DNA from: Aureimonas sp. Leaf324 | GTDB taxonomy: Bacteria; Pseudomonadota; Alphaproteobacteria; Rhizobiales; Rhizobiaceae | Direction: 5' to 3' | Assembly: GCF_001423245.1 (NCBI RefSeq) | Contig: NZ_LMOH01000012.1 | Span: 126,518-190,517 of the forward strand | Length of the DNA stretch: 64,000 nt | Notes under the pieces: generated by a model | Seen by the model: only the letters and a program-made list of their open reading frames with translations | What the model was told of the DNA's origin: nothing | Databases searched by the model: none | In this document: piece after piece, positions 1-10,426 of the stretch | How positions within the stretch are numbered: the first letter of the stretch is position 1 | Layout: the number at the start of each line of letters is the position of its first letter | Made by a program: the position numbers and the translations under genes

Positions 1-230
1 CGGAGTTCCGCCTCCTCAAGGTGTTCGTCGAGCACCCCGGTGCGGTGCTGTCGCGGGACCAGCTGCTCGACCTCACGGTCGGGCGCGAGGCCGAGCCCTT
101 CGACCGCGCCATCGACAACCAGGTCAGCCGACTGCGCAAAAAGGTCGAGAGCGACCCGAAGAACCCGACCATCATCCTGACCCATTGGGGCGGCGGCTAT
201 AGCTTCGTCCCGGAGGTGATCGCGCCATGA
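1..230 (+). CDS. OmpR-family response regulator, C-terminal part (partial at window edge)
   Basis: Only the C-terminal winged-helix DNA-binding domain is inside the window; the receiver domain lies before base 1. The frame is open from the edge and reads through the typical Trans_reg_C pattern: FRLLKVFVEHPGAVLSRDQL, then DRAIDNQVSRLRKK, ending in a GGGYSFVP wing. It should bind DNA when phosphorylated by a partner kinase. Its stop overlaps the start of the kinase gene that follows (ATGA), so the two are translationally coupled and almost certainly partners. The signal sensed is unknown. Confidence 0.85.
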   Translation, partial: EFRLLKVFVEHPGAVLSRDQLLDLTVGREAEPFDRAIDNQVSRLRKKVESDPKNPTIILTHWGGGYSFVPEVIAP

Positions 231-1729
231 CCATAGCATCGAACCACGCCACGGTATGGAAGCGCGCTCTCCGCTGGCCGACATTCGAAGCCAAGCGATG
301 GAGTCCGGCCTACTGGTGGCGCAAGAGCCTGGCGATCCAGCTTCTCGCCTCCATGCTCCTCGCCCTCTTCGGCAGCCTCGCCTTCGGCCTCTACATCTGC
401 TGGGACGAATACAAGGGCGCCATTCAGAGCGCGGCACGAACGGAGCTGCACAGCCGCTCGGCGGCGGTGGCGCGTCTGATGGAGGTGGCGACGCCCGACC
501 TCAGGGACGAACTCGCTCGGGTCAACAGCACGCAGTACACGCGCTTCTGGGTCTCGGCCGGCGGCACGCCGAACCTAGACGGCTGGGTCGATGCCGCCTT
601 CGTCCAGTTCCAGGTCCCGCTTCGTGACCTTCTCGGCGAAGGAGTCGAGGACACTCCGGTCGGCCACCCCGGTGCCGGCCTAGTCTTCGAAACGGATGCG
701 ACGAGCGATCTGTTCCGCCAAGGGGCCCGTTGGGACGGCCCGATCGTCCAAGGCGTCTCCGACGCTCCCCTTCGTGCGCGATACTTGGACTACGCGGAGG
801 GCGACGGGGCCGGCGTCATCATTCCGCTGACCGACGGGCAGGCTCTCAACGTCGCGTTCTACAAGCACATCGTCCCGTCGATCTGGGCGACACCGCTTCC
901 GTTGACCCTCGCGCTTACGGCCGGGTTGGTAGCTCTCGTCGGTGCCTTCACCGCCCGGCGCATCGCACGCCCCCTAAGACAGCTGACCACGGCCGCGGAG
1001 TCGCTCGGGCGCGGCGAGGCGGTGCAGCCGTTGTGCGAATGCGGCCCCGACGACATCCGTCGGACGTCGGAGGCCTTCAATCGCATGCAGGAGCGCCTTC
1101 ACCGCTTCGTGGACGACCGGACGCGGATGCTCGCCGCGATCAGCCACGACCTGCGCACACCCCTCACCACCCTTCGCCTGCGCGCCGAACTCGTCGAGGA
1201 CGCGAACCTTCAGGGACGTATGCTCTCGACGATCGACGAGATGCAGGCGATGACCGATGCCACCTTGGCCCTCATCCGCCAGGAGACGACGGCCGAGGCG
1301 ACCCGTACCATCGACCTGTGCGCCCTCGTCGAGAGCACGTGCGAGGATCTCGCCGAACTCGGCCACGACGTGACGTTCGAGACCAGCGAGCGTCTTCCCT
1401 ACCGTTGCCGGCCGGATGGTCTGCGACGTGTCGTGCGCAACCTCGTCGAGAACGCCGCTCGATACGCTGGCAATGCGAACGTACGCGTCGTCACCACGCG
1501 TTCGACCGTCGAGATCGTCGTGGAGGACGACGGTCCCGGCATCCCCGCCGACAAGCTGGACGAAGTGTTCGCGCCCTTCTACCGCCTCGAGGGTTCGCGT
1601 TCCCGCCAGACGGGCGGGGCCGGCCTCGGCCTGTCGATCGCCCGAGCCATCGTCCGTCAGCACGGAGGCGACATCGCGCTTCGCCGGCGCTCGCCCGGCT
1701 TGAGCGCCGTCGTGAGGCTCCCGGCCTGA
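227..1729 (+). CDS. Sensor histidine kinase, EnvZ/RstB-like
   Basis: Inner-membrane two-component kinase of 500 aa. It has a transmembrane helix near residues 34-56, a periplasmic sensor region, and a second helix near 225-243. HAMP, HisKA and HATPase_c domains follow. The phospho-accepting histidine is H307 in AISHDLRTPL; the N box reads NLVENAARYA, G1 reads EDDGPGIP, the F box is FAPFYRLEGS and G2 is GGAGLGLSIA, so the catalytic core looks intact. It starts inside the stop of the upstream OmpR-type regulator, forming a regulator-kinase operon. The ligand cannot be inferred from the periplasmic sequence. Confidence 0.9.
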   Translation: MTIASNHATVWKRALRWPTFEAKRWSPAYWWRKSLAIQLLASMLLALFGSLAFGLYICWDEYKGAIQSAARTELHSRSAAVARLMEVATPDLRDELARVNSTQYTRFWVSAGGTPNLDGWVDAAFVQFQVPLRDLLGEGVEDTPVGHPGAGLVFETDATSDLFRQGARWDGPIVQGVSDAPLRARYLDYAEGDGAGVIIPLTDGQALNVAFYKHIVPSIWATPLPLTLALTAGLVALVGAFTARRIARPLRQLTTAAESLGRGEAVQPLCECGPDDIRRTSEAFNRMQERLHRFVDDRTRMLAAISHDLRTPLTTLRLRAELVEDANLQGRMLSTIDEMQAMTDATLALIRQETTAEATRTIDLCALVESTCEDLAELGHDVTFETSERLPYRCRPDGLRRVVRNLVENAARYAGNANVRVVTTRSTVEIVVEDDGPGIPADKLDEVFAPFYRLEGSRSRQTGGAGLGLSIARAIVRQHGGDIALRRRSPGLSAVVRLPA

Positions 1730-1865
1730 GACCAGGCGTTCCCCCATCGTATCGGTGGCAAGCTGCCGCTCGGACGTCGAGATCGTCGAAACGCTGACTG
1801 AACTGCGATCGACGACCGTCGCTCCTCACCGTTGCCGCGTCTCGACGCCCCATCGAAAGCCCGGA

Positions 1866-3143
1866 ATGTTCCACCTGAACTTCTCGATCCCGTGCCTCTA
1901 CGTGCTGGCGCGGTTTCTCCTGCCGCTCCCCTGGCCGACCCGATCGAAGCTGGCCGCCGGCGCCCTTCTCCTTTTCGCCTCGCAGTTCCACCTCTGGAAC
2001 CGCCTGTCGTCGGGCTCCGTCTTCTCGCCCGAGTTTCCGCAAGGGGTGGTGGTCGCCTTCAACTGGGCGTTCGGCGCGATCCTGTTCCTAGCGATCCTCC
2101 AGATCGCGCTCGACGTCGTCGGCCTCGCGACGCTTCCCTTCCGCCGGCCCGCCGCGATCGTCTCGACGAGGGTGCGATACGCGGCGGCCCTGACCGCGAT
2201 GGGTCTCGCCGCGATCGCCGTCCACCAGGCGACACGGGTGCCCGAGGCGAAGGACGTGGAGGTCGCGATCCGGGACCTACCGCCCGCCTTCGACGGCTAC
2301 CGACTCGTGCAGCTCACCGACCTACACCTCAGCCGCCTGTTCCAGGCAGACTGGGCACGCGCCGTCGTGGAGCGCGCCAACGCGCTGGACGCCGACCTGA
2401 TCGTGGTGACGGGCGACCTCATCGACGGCTCGGTCCAGGCGCGCCGCGCCGACGTCGAGCCGCTCCGCGACCTCAGAGCGCCGGACGGCGTCTGGATGAT
2501 CCCCGGCAACCACGAATACTACTTCGGCTACGACGCCTGGATGCAACGCTTCGGCGAGCTCGGCCTCCGGGGCCTCACCAACCGCCACACGGTCATCCGA
2601 CGGAACGGGGCGGAGATCGTGCTGGCGGGTCTCGCAGATCTACGAGCGCCGGCGAACGGGCACGAGGGCCCCGACCTCGACGCGGCCCTGGCGGGGGCCC
2701 CCACGGGCGCGCCCGTGATCCTCCTCGAACACCAGCCCCGAAACGCCCCGGAGCGGGCCCCGCATGCCGACCTCCAACTGTCCGGCCATACCCATGGCGG
2801 CATGATCCGCGGACTGGGTTTCTTCGTCGCCCGCGCCAACAACGGATTTGCGTCGGGCGCCTACCGCATCGGCGACATGACGCTTTACCTCAGCAACGGC
2901 ACCGGCCTCTGGCCGGGCTTCGCCCTGCGCCTCGGCAAGCCTCCGGAGATCACCCGCATCACGCTCCGTGTTTCAGGCTCGCGATCCGTACTGCCCTACG
3001 GCACGACTTCGGTGGCCGCCTTCCCTCTGCAGGGCAAGACCGAGGTCAATTCCACCCCAGGATCCGTTCGGCAGCTACCGTCCTTTCTAGAAAGTTCGTC
3101 GGTGAATTCGGCGGACCGCAGAGGATCCTTGCCCGCGATCTAG
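1866..3143 (+). CDS. Membrane-associated calcineurin-like metallophosphoesterase
   Basis: YaeI/YkuE-type phosphohydrolase with hydrophobic N-terminal helices (three to four predicted) followed by a metallophosphatase domain. The metal-binding blocks appear in order: TDLHLS, TGDLIDG, GNHEYY, LEHQPR and GHTHGG. This family uses two metal ions to cleave phosphoesters, for example lipid pyrophosphate links; the actual substrate is unknown. The start at 1866 (MFHLNF) is chosen because the first membrane helix begins there; an upstream in-frame ATG at 1755 would add a low-complexity extension. About 55 residues after the catalytic domain are not recognisable. It is a single gene, convergent with dnaE2. 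Confidence 0.85.
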   Translation: MFHLNFSIPCLYVLARFLLPLPWPTRSKLAAGALLLFASQFHLWNRLSSGSVFSPEFPQGVVVAFNWAFGAILFLAILQIALDVVGLATLPFRRPAAIVSTRVRYAAALTAMGLAAIAVHQATRVPEAKDVEVAIRDLPPAFDGYRLVQLTDLHLSRLFQADWARAVVERANALDADLIVVTGDLIDGSVQARRADVEPLRDLRAPDGVWMIPGNHEYYFGYDAWMQRFGELGLRGLTNRHTVIRRNGAEIVLAGLADLRAPANGHEGPDLDAALAGAPTGAPVILLEHQPRNAPERAPHADLQLSGHTHGGMIRGLGFFVARANNGFASGAYRIGDMTLYLSNGTGLWPGFALRLGKPPEITRITLRVSGSRSVLPYGTTSVAAFPLQGKTEVNSTPGSVRQLPSFLESSSVNSADRRGSLPAI

Positions 3144-3237
3144 CTCGTGGCCGCCCGGCCGAACCGCGGTCGCCGATTGCGACGTACATTGGGACCGGTG
3201 GTCCTCCACCGACCCCGATCGTCGGGGTAGCGTACCA

Positions 3238-6200
3238 TCAACGAAAATCTCGGGTTCTCACGCGAATCTCGTCGACGACATGACCGTAGGGATCGGCCAT
3301 CGTCTTGGCGGGCGGCATGCGTGGCGGTGCCTTCGCGATCACGCCTGCAATGTCGGTCATGCCCTCGTCCGCCCGTCCCCGCCGTCCGACGCTCGCGAAC
3401 TCCCGCGAAAGGTCCGTCAGCGCGTGCGCCACGAGGTGGACGACCTCGCCCTCCCGTTGGATGCGTCCCCGTACGCCCATCATCCCGGCACCGAGCACCG
3501 TCCGGCGGTTCGCCTCGAACACCTTCGTCCAGACGACGAGGTTGGCGACGCCTGTTTCGTCCTCGATCGTGATGAACATGACGCCCTTCGCCGACCCGGG
3601 CCGCTGGCGAACGAGGACGAGACCGGCCACCTCGACCCACCTTCGGTCACGTGAACTCATAGCCTCGGCACAGGTGATATGGCGCCGCCGGCCCAGCTCG
3701 GCCCGGAGGAACGAGACAGGATGCTGGCGCAGCGTCAGCCCGACGTGGCCGTAGTCCTCGACGACCTCGCCACCCTCCGGCATGGCCCGTAGCCGGACGA
3801 CGGGCTCGACCTGCTCGGACACGGTTGCCGCCTCCCGGTCAGCGGCCGCGGCGAACAATGGGAGCGGCTCGTCGCGCAGCGCCTTGATCGCCCACAGTGC
3901 GTCCCGGCGGCTCATTCCCAACGCGGGACGGAAGGCGTCCGCCTCAGCGAGCTCGGTCAGGGTGGCGTGCGGGACTCGCGCCCGGCGCCACAGGTCATCG
4001 ACGGACGCGAATGGTCTGTCCTCCCTCGACGCGATCAAGCGAGCCGCTTCCGCGTTGCTTAAGCCCCGCACCATCCGCAGCCCGAGCCGGACCGCGTATC
4101 GCCCGTCGTCGGCCTCGGAAAACTCTTCCGCTCCGCTTGGCTCCAGCGTGCAGTCCCAGCGGCTGGCGTTGACGCAGACCGGCCGCACCTCGACGCCATG
4201 CTCCTGGGCGTCCCGCACGATCTGCGCCGGGGCGTAGAAGCCCATCGGCTGGGCGTTCAAGAGCGCTGCGCAGAACACGTCGGGATGCCAGCACTTCAGC
4301 CAGGACGACGCGTAGGCGATCAGCGCGAAGGACGCCGCGTGGCTCTCCGGGAAACCGTAGGATCCGAAGCCCTCGAGCTGGCGGAACGTGCGCTCCGCGA
4401 ACTCGCGCTCGTAGCCGTTCGCCACCATCCCCTCGACCAGCTTGTCCCGGAAGTGCGAGACGCCGCCTGTGAACTTGAACGTCGCCATGGCACGACGAAG
4501 CTGGTCGGCTTCCCCCGGCGTGAACCCTGCGCACTCGATGGCGACGCGCATGGCCTGCTCTTGGAAGAGCGGCACGCCGAGCGTCTTGCCGAGGACGCGC
4601 TCGAGCTCGGGCTTCGGGAAGACGACCTTCTCCCTGCCCTCACGGCGGCGGAGGTAGGGGTGCACCATGTCGCCCTGGATCGGCCCCGGGCGGACGATCG
4701 CGACCTCGATGACGAGGTCGTAGAAGGTCCGCGGTTTCATCCGCGGCAGCATGGCCATCTGGGCGCGGGATTCGATCTGGAAGGTGCCGAGCGTGTCCGC
4801 CCGCCGAATCATGGCGTAGGTCCGCGGATCCTCCGCCGGGATGCTGGCAAGGTCGAGGGCGATCCCCTTATGTTCACGTAGGAGGTCCAGTCCCCGACGC
4901 ATCGCCGACAGCATGCCGAGCGCCAGCACGTCGACCTTCATGAACTTCAGCGCGTCGATGTCGTCCTTGTCCCACTCGATCACCTGGCGGTCGACCATAG
5001 CGGCCGGCTCGATGGGGACGAGCTCGTCGAGGCGGTCGCGCGTCAGGACGAAGCCGCCGGGGTGCTGCGACAGGTGCCGCGGGAAGCCGACGAGCTGTCC
5101 CGCGAGCTCGAGAGCCAGCCGGAGCCGGCGGTCCTCGAGGTTCAGGTTGATGCTTTGCGCGTGCTTCTCGTCGATGTCCTCCGACCAGCCCCAGACCTGG
5201 GACGAGAGCGTCTTCGTTAGATCCTCCGGCAGGCCGAGCGCTTTGCCGACGTCGCGCAGCGCGCCCTTTGCCCGGTAGCGGATGACGGTCGAGCACAGGG
5301 CGGCCCGGTCCCGTCCGTAGGTCTCGTAGACCCACTGGATGACCTCCTCGCGCCGCTCGTGCTCGAAGTCGACGTCGATGTCAGGCGGCTCGCGGCGCTC
5401 CTCGGACACGAAGCGCTCGAACAGGAGGTCGTTGCGAGAGGGGTCGATAGACGTCACGCCCAGCACGAAGCAGACGGCGGAGTTCGCCGCCGAGCCGCGG
5501 CCCTGGCAGAGGATGCCCTTCGACCGCGCGAACCGGACGATCGAGTTCACCGTCAGGAAGTACGGCGCGTAGTCGAGGCGCTCGATCAGCCGGAGCTCGT
5601 GCTCGAGGTTGCGCCGGACGCTGTTCGGCAAGCCCTCGGGGTACCGCTCAGCCGCGCCCTCCCACGTCAGCTTGGCCAGCGCCTCCTGCGGGGTCAGGTC
5701 GGGGAACTGCTTCTCCTCCGGGTACTGGTAGGCGAGTTCCGACAGGGAGAAGCGGCAACGGTCGGCGATCTCAACCGTCCGGGCGAGCGCCTCCGGGTAC
5801 CGGGCGAAGAGGCGGTGCATCTCCTCCGGCGGCTTGAGGTAACGATCGGCATGCCGTTCGCGACGAAACCCAGCCGCATCGATCGTCACGCCGTGCCGGA
5901 TGCAGGTCACGACGTCCTGGAGGATTCGACGGTCGGGCTCGTGGAAGAGGACGTCGTTCGTCACCACCGTCGGCACGCGCATCGCCTGCGCCATGGTCGA
6001 AAGCTCGTGCAGCCGGAACTGGTCGTTCGGCCGGCGGCGCAGGGTCAGCGCGATGTAGGCCCGGGTGCCGAACGCGTCCCGTAGGCGACGGAGCTGGCGA
6101 CCGAGGTCCTCGTCGGCCTCATCAGGAACGAGGATGGCGACCATGCCCTCGCCATGCGCGACGAGGTCGTCCCAGTGCAGGACGCAGCGTCCCTTCCCGC

Positions 6201-6507
6201 CCCGCGACTTCCCGAGCGACAGGAGGCGGCAGAGGCGGGCGTAGGCCGGACGGTCCGTCGGGTAGACGAGGACGGGCAGCGCGTCGACGACGTCGAGGCG
6301 GCATCCGACGATGGCGCGGACGCCCGTCGTCTTCGCCGCCTCGTGGGCGCGCACGATCCCGGCCACCGAGTTCCGGTCAACGACGGCCAACGCCTCCATG
6401 CCCATCAGCGCGGCCGTAGCGAAGAGCTCCTCGCAGGACGAGGCGCCCCGCAGGAACGAAAAGTGCGACGTCACCTGAAGCTCGACGTAGCGAGGTGCGC
6501 CGCTCAT
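3238..6507 (-). CDS. dnaE2: Error-prone DNA polymerase III alpha subunit DnaE2
   Basis: C-family polymerase of about 1089 aa that performs translesion synthesis with ImuA and ImuB. It begins with a PHP domain ([17 protein letters not shown]), contains the polymerase acidic motif PDIDVDF, the motif [12 protein letters not shown], a helix-hairpin-helix region and a C-terminal OB fold ([20 protein letters not shown]). The chosen start gives an ATGA overlap with the end of imuB, so the two genes are translationally coupled. Length and order match the imuA-imuB-dnaE2 mutasome cassette of alphaproteobacteria. Expression is probably SOS-induced through the LexA box upstream of imuA. Confidence 0.95.
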   Translation of the reverse strand: MSGAPRYVELQVTSHFSFLRGASSCEELFATAALMGMEALAVVDRNSVAGIVRAHEAAKTTGVRAIVGCRLDVVDALPVLVYPTDRPAYARLCRLLSLGKSRGGKGRCVLHWDDLVAHGEGMVAILVPDEADEDLGRQLRRLRDAFGTRAYIALTLRRRPNDQFRLHELSTMAQAMRVPTVVTNDVLFHEPDRRILQDVVTCIRHGVTIDAAGFRRERHADRYLKPPEEMHRLFARYPEALARTVEIADRCRFSLSELAYQYPEEKQFPDLTPQEALAKLTWEGAAERYPEGLPNSVRRNLEHELRLIERLDYAPYFLTVNSIVRFARSKGILCQGRGSAANSAVCFVLGVTSIDPSRNDLLFERFVSEERREPPDIDVDFEHERREEVIQWVYETYGRDRAALCSTVIRYRAKGALRDVGKALGLPEDLTKTLSSQVWGWSEDIDEKHAQSINLNLEDRRLRLALELAGQLVGFPRHLSQHPGGFVLTRDRLDELVPIEPAAMVDRQVIEWDKDDIDALKFMKVDVLALGMLSAMRRGLDLLREHKGIALDLASIPAEDPRTYAMIRRADTLGTFQIESRAQMAMLPRMKPRTFYDLVIEVAIVRPGPIQGDMVHPYLRRREGREKVVFPKPELERVLGKTLGVPLFQEQAMRVAIECAGFTPGEADQLRRAMATFKFTGGVSHFRDKLVEGMVANGYEREFAERTFRQLEGFGSYGFPESHAASFALIAYASSWLKCWHPDVFCAALLNAQPMGFYAPAQIVRDAQEHGVEVRPVCVNASRWDCTLEPSGAEEFSEADDGRYAVRLGLRMVRGLSNAEAARLIASREDRPFASVDDLWRRARVPHATLTELAEADAFRPALGMSRRDALWAIKALRDEPLPLFAAAADREAATVSEQVEPVVRLRAMPEGGEVVEDYGHVGLTLRQHPVSFLRAELGRRRHITCAEAMSSRDRRWVEVAGLVLVRQRPGSAKGVMFITIEDETGVANLVVWTKVFEANRRTVLGAGMMGVRGRIQREGEVVHLVAHALTDLSREFASVGRRGRADEGMTDIAGVIAKAPPRMPPAKTMADPYGHVVDEIRVRTRDFR

Positions 6508-8024
6508 CCGAAGATGCCGTGGAGATACCACTTGTGGGAGCCGGTCGCAGGATGCTCACCGTCACCGGCACGGTAGAGCCAATACCGCTCGCCGGCGTCG
6601 TCCTCGACGCGGAAGTAGTCTCTGACCTCCGCGGCCTCGACTTCCCGCTTCCACCACTCGCCGAACACCCGCTCCGGGCCGTCGGCGCGGCGGATGCGGC
6701 GGCGCTGCCCCCGCCATGAGAACCAGACGGGTGGGTTGTCCGGCAGGAGCGCCATCGTCTCGACGGGCTCGGGCCGCGGCAGCAACCGGGACGGCCGCGG
6801 CCAGTGGTCGTCCCAGGACGCGCCGTCGTCGATGGACATCGGCTCGACGCGGGCGACGGACCGCTCCGGCACGTCGCTGGCCACCGGGGCGAAGCGATAG
6901 AGGCGACGTTCGCCGATGCGGTTCGCTAGCAGGTCAACGAGACCGGAGACGTCCACCTTGGGCTCCTCGACCAGCGAGGACATGACCTGGGCGGCGCCGA
7001 GCGGCTCGTGATGCGTTGCCGCGAGCGTCATGACCTCGATTCCGAAGCCGGGATCGACCTTCTCGATCCGGTCGCACAGGAGACGCGTCAGGCGCCGCGT
7101 GTCGCGCTCCGCCTTCGCCGTTCCGATGCGGATGGCCTCCGATCGGTTATCAACCCGGCCGAACAGGAGGTCGAGGCGGCGGGCGCCGAGGCCGCGTAGT
7201 TCAAGTTCGGCGACAAGGGCGACAACGAGCTTGCCGACATACCGCTTGATCGTCTCCGGCGCGCCGATGGGCTCGCCGAAGACGCGTCGCACCTCGACGA
7301 GGTCGGGCGACCGAACGGGCTCGATCGGCTCAGGCACGGTGCCGAACGCCTGGTCGAGGCGCCGGACGAGCTGCGGACCGAAGCGCTGGACGAGCGGCGC
7401 CCGAGGCTGGGCCGCGAGATCTCCGACCGTCGCGAAGCCAAGGACTTGGAGGTCGCGGCGCATGCGCTCGGGCAAGCGGAGGGCAGCAAGGGGCAGCCGC
7501 GCAAGGGCGTGTTCCGCCCGCCCCGGCTCCACGAGGACCATGGCGGCGCCCGCATGCCGGGCGGCTGCATGCGCGGCGCCCCAAGTGTCCGCGATCGCGA
7601 CACGTGCCTCCAGCCCGGACGCGGCGAAGCGGTCGACGATCGCGCGGAGCATGGCCTCCTCGCCACCATGCAGGTGATCGGCGCCGGTCGTATCGACGAC
7701 CAGCCCATCCGGCGGGTCCGCCGCGACGACGGGCGAGAACCGCAGCGCCCAGACAGCAAGGCGGTCCAGCGCGTCCGCGTCCCCGACCGGGTCGGCGTCC
7801 AGGATGGCAAGGCCGGGAACCAGCGCCTGAGCTTTCGTAGCGGGCATGCCGACGTGGAGGCCGGCGCTCTCTGCCAGTTCGTCCGCCGCCAGGACGACGC
7901 GGCGGCTCCCGTCCCGCCCGACGAGCACCAGCGGGATGTCAGCCGGTGGCGCGCTTCCGGGCGACTTGCGGCGGAGCCGATCGGTCGGCCACCGTGGAAG
8001 GAAGAGCGAGACGACCCTGGGCAT
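6504..8024 (-). CDS. imuB: Y-family polymerase-like protein ImuB
   Basis: Catalytically inert Y-family homologue that bridges ImuA and DnaE2 and contacts the beta clamp. The N-terminal DinP-like region starts [19 protein letters not shown]; later blocks include [17 protein letters not shown] and a helix-hairpin-helix around [19 protein letters not shown]. The start at 8024 is preferred over an upstream ATG because conserved ImuB sequence begins there. Its first 86 bases overlap the end of imuA, and its stop overlaps the dnaE2 start. Second gene of the mutasome operon. Confidence 0.92.
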   Translation of the reverse strand: MPRVVSLFLPRWPTDRLRRKSPGSAPPADIPLVLVGRDGSRRVVLAADELAESAGLHVGMPATKAQALVPGLAILDADPVGDADALDRLAVWALRFSPVVAADPPDGLVVDTTGADHLHGGEEAMLRAIVDRFAASGLEARVAIADTWGAAHAAARHAGAAMVLVEPGRAEHALARLPLAALRLPERMRRDLQVLGFATVGDLAAQPRAPLVQRFGPQLVRRLDQAFGTVPEPIEPVRSPDLVEVRRVFGEPIGAPETIKRYVGKLVVALVAELELRGLGARRLDLLFGRVDNRSEAIRIGTAKAERDTRRLTRLLCDRIEKVDPGFGIEVMTLAATHHEPLGAAQVMSSLVEEPKVDVSGLVDLLANRIGERRLYRFAPVASDVPERSVARVEPMSIDDGASWDDHWPRPSRLLPRPEPVETMALLPDNPPVWFSWRGQRRRIRRADGPERVFGEWWKREVEAAEVRDYFRVEDDAGERYWLYRAGDGEHPATGSHKWYLHGIFG

Positions 8025-8700
8025 CACACGCCTCCACTTCGAAGTCGGCACATTCTCCCGCCCGGGACCGCAGGAGTTCGAGGAGCCACCGGGACCGGCC
8101 GACGCCGGGAACGGGCAGCGGGCGCGACGGCAGGACGGAGACGCGCCAGCGCGTCACGGACGCGGTCGGCTGGCCGAAGTCCGCGGCCTCGGCCTGTCGT
8201 CGCCATCGCCGGACGGCGAGCGCGAGCGTGCCCGACCCCTCGGCGGCGAGCTGGAGGCGGCGCGACGCCGTCATCGACAGCTTGGCGACTTCGGCGACGA
8301 CGGCACCAAGTCCGCCATGCCGGAGGCCGTCCTCGAAGCAGGCCAGAAGCGTCTTCTCGTCGCCCGCCTCGACGTAGATCACCCTACCTGGAGCGAGGCC
8401 GGCCTGGGCGATGGCAGGGGCGAAGAGGTCTGGGCGTGTCATGCACCAGAGAATCTTGCCCTTCGTGCGAGCGGCGACCCCGGCGGTGAACAGGGCGGCC
8501 GCGGCTCCGTCGACCGCCCCGTTCCCCCCGCCCGCCACTTCGTGAAGGGCACCCAGCGCCAACCCGCCGCCCGGCAGGCGTCCGTCGATCTCCGGGACGC
8601 CGAACGGCAGCGCCTCGCGAACCCGCGCATCCCTACCCTCGAGGCGCTGGACGCGCTCGCGTAGATCGGCCAGGACGGAGTTGTTGGGCATGCGGGGCAT
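7939..8700 (-). CDS. imuA: ImuA, RecA-like mutasome accessory protein
   Basis: First gene of the SOS mutasome operon. The protein has the ImuA/SulA-like RecA-fold core: FGVPEIDGRLPGGGLALGAL near the start, a KILWCMTRPDLFAPA strand, and a long basic C-terminus. ImuA modulates RecA filaments and is needed for DnaE2-dependent mutagenesis. Start choice: M at 8700 or 8691; further upstream in-frame ATGs would run into the LexA operator. Its 3' end overlaps imuB. Confidence 0.9.
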   Translation of the reverse strand: MPRMPNNSVLADLRERVQRLEGRDARVREALPFGVPEIDGRLPGGGLALGALHEVAGGGNGAVDGAAAALFTAGVAARTKGKILWCMTRPDLFAPAIAQAGLAPGRVIYVEAGDEKTLLACFEDGLRHGGLGAVVAEVAKLSMTASRRLQLAAEGSGTLALAVRRWRRQAEAADFGQPTASVTRWRVSVLPSRPLPVPGVGRSRWLLELLRSRAGECADFEVEACDAQGRLALPSTVADRSAPPQVARKRATG

Positions 8701-8748
8701 CGGTTGGCGACGGACCAGATTCCTACGGACGACTCGGTCGAAGAATAT

Positions 8749-8763
8749 GTTCCCGTTCTGTTC
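8749..8763. promoter_or_regulatory. LexA box (SOS operator) of imuA-imuB-dnaE2
   Basis: Exact match to the alphaproteobacterial LexA consensus GTTC-N7-GTTC, read on the plus strand. It lies about 50 bases upstream of the imuA start, where it can occlude the promoter of the minus-strand operon. The site indicates induction of the mutasome after DNA damage. The direct-repeat motif works in either orientation in this bacterial class. Confidence 0.85.
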
Positions 8764-8966
8764 CGTGACTAGCCCGTGAGTCAATCGACCTCTCGGCTAT
8801 CCACCGATGCGACCCAGACTGTGGACAACTCGGCTAGCGCTGTCGGCGCGGCCGGAGTCCGTCTCGACAGATGTCCTCCCGACGCCGGGATCACGCCTCC
8901 GGGAGAAAGCTGGCGGTAGCGGCCGGGCGCCCGAGGTAAGCGGAACATATCGAAAGGCCCGCTCGC

Positions 8967-9989
8967 ATGATCCGCTGGACTCTCTCCACCGCCCTTCTCG
9001 GCACCCTCCTGCCCATGACGGCGATCGCCCAGACGAGCGTCGAGCATCCCGTCTACGGTCCGCGGCTCGAGGGTTTCGAGTACCCCCACCCCGTCGCCAT
9101 GCGCATGGTCCGCTCACAGGGGCAGGCCCTGGAGATGGCCTACATGGACGTCGCCGCCACCGGCGAGGCGAACGGCAGGACCGCCGTCCTCCTCCACGGC
9201 AAGAACTTCTGTGGCGCGACCTGGGAGCGGACGATTGCAGTGCTGACGGAGGCCGGGTACCGCGTCATCGCCCCCGACCAGATCGGCTTCTGCAAGTCGT
9301 CGAAGCCTGAAGGCTACCAGTTCAGCTTCCCCGACCTCGCCACCCGGACGCACGCCCTCGTCGCCGAACTCGGCATCGAGAAGCCCGTCGTCGTCGGGCA
9401 CTCCATGGGCGGCATGCTGGCCGCCCGCTACACATTGATGTTCCCGGACGACGTCGGACAGCTCGTCCTGGTGAACCCGATCGGGCTGGAGGACTGGCAG
9501 GCGAAGGGCGTGCCGTACCAGCCGCTGGACGATGCCTACGCGGGCGAGCTGAAGACGAGCTTCGACAGCATCAAGGCCTACCAGCAGCGCATCTACTACA
9601 ACGGCGACTGGAAGCCGGAGTACGACCGCTGGGTCGAGATGTCGGCGGGAATGTATGCCGGAGACGGTCGAGAGATCGTCGCCCGCACCCAGGCGCAGAC
9701 CTCGGACATGGTGTTCACCCAGCCCGTGGTCCACGAGTTCGGGCGCATCGCGGTTCCCACGGTCCTGATGATCGGCGGGCTCGACCGCACCGCCCCCGGT
9801 GGCAACCGGGCAGCCGAGGAAATCGCCGAGACGCTCGGCCAGTACCCGACGCTCGGACGGCAGGCAGCGGAAGCCATTCCCGAGGCCACGCTGATCGAGT
9901 TCCCCGAACTCGGGCACTCGCCTCAGGTCGAGGCGCCGGACGTCTTCCACGCCAAGCTGCTGGAGGTACTGGGGTTCCGCGAGAAGTGA
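8967..9989 (+). CDS. Secreted alpha/beta hydrolase
   Basis: A 340-aa protein with a Sec signal peptide (MIRWTLSTALLGTLLPMTAIAQ, cleavage near residue 21), so it acts outside the cytoplasm. It has an alpha/beta hydrolase fold: oxyanion HGKNF, nucleophile S146 in GHSMGG, acid in GGLDRTAPG, and histidine in ELGHSPQ. The full triad is present, so it should be an active esterase or related hydrolase; the substrate is not predictable. It stands alone, divergent from the imu operon. Confidence 0.88.
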   Translation: MIRWTLSTALLGTLLPMTAIAQTSVEHPVYGPRLEGFEYPHPVAMRMVRSQGQALEMAYMDVAATGEANGRTAVLLHGKNFCGATWERTIAVLTEAGYRVIAPDQIGFCKSSKPEGYQFSFPDLATRTHALVAELGIEKPVVVGHSMGGMLAARYTLMFPDDVGQLVLVNPIGLEDWQAKGVPYQPLDDAYAGELKTSFDSIKAYQQRIYYNGDWKPEYDRWVEMSAGMYAGDGREIVARTQAQTSDMVFTQPVVHEFGRIAVPTVLMIGGLDRTAPGGNRAAEEIAETLGQYPTLGRQAAEAIPEATLIEFPELGHSPQVEAPDVFHAKLLEVLGFREK

Positions 9990-10029
9990 TGTAGGTTGGG
10001 GCCTCCGCAACCAGCCGGTGGAGACATCC

Positions 10030-10275
10030 ATGCCCGAGAAGACGCTGTTCATCGTCCAGCAGTTCGAGCGCATGGGCAAGCGCCTGGTCTCGGGTCGGCA
10101 GATGGAGTTCAAGACGGCCGTTGAGGCGAAGGGACGCGCCGAGCGCGACGCCGCCCGGACCGCAGGCGTCGTCGCGCTCCAGCAGACGATCGACACGGAT
10201 ACGGGCGAGGTCGTCGAGGATCCCGTCGTCCTTGCCCGCTACGGCGAACTGCCTTCCGAGTTCGATCAAGGATGA
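10030..10275 (+). CDS. Small conserved-looking hypothetical protein (81 aa)
   Basis: Short soluble protein starting MPEKTLFIVQQFERMGKRL and ending PSEFDQG. The start is set by a GGTGGAG ribosome site six bases before the ATG; an ATG twelve bases upstream lacks such spacing. Coding character is good (strong third-position GC, no rare codons) but I do not recognise a domain. It lies 40 bases after the hydrolase gene and may be read through from it. Confidence 0.6.
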   Translation: MPEKTLFIVQQFERMGKRLVSGRQMEFKTAVEAKGRAERDAARTAGVVALQQTIDTDTGEVVEDPVVLARYGELPSEFDQG

Positions 10276-10426
10276 TCGGGTGATCTGGGAGGATGTACTC
10301 GGCAGCCGTTACGTCGGCTGTATCCACGTCTGATCGGCAGCGACGCACGATACCGTGACGCACGGTCGCCGTGCATCGATGCTCGCTCCAATTGGTGTTC
10401 GGGTTCGAACTGTCCTGGGAGACACG

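Noticed and set aside
227-1797. Second long frames overlapping the first sensor kinase gene on both strands
   Set aside because: They are Arg-rich shadows produced by high third-position GC in the real gene.
10390-10425. GGTTCGAAC-like sequence considered as a tRNA T-arm
   Set aside because: No acceptor or anticodon stems can be formed around it.
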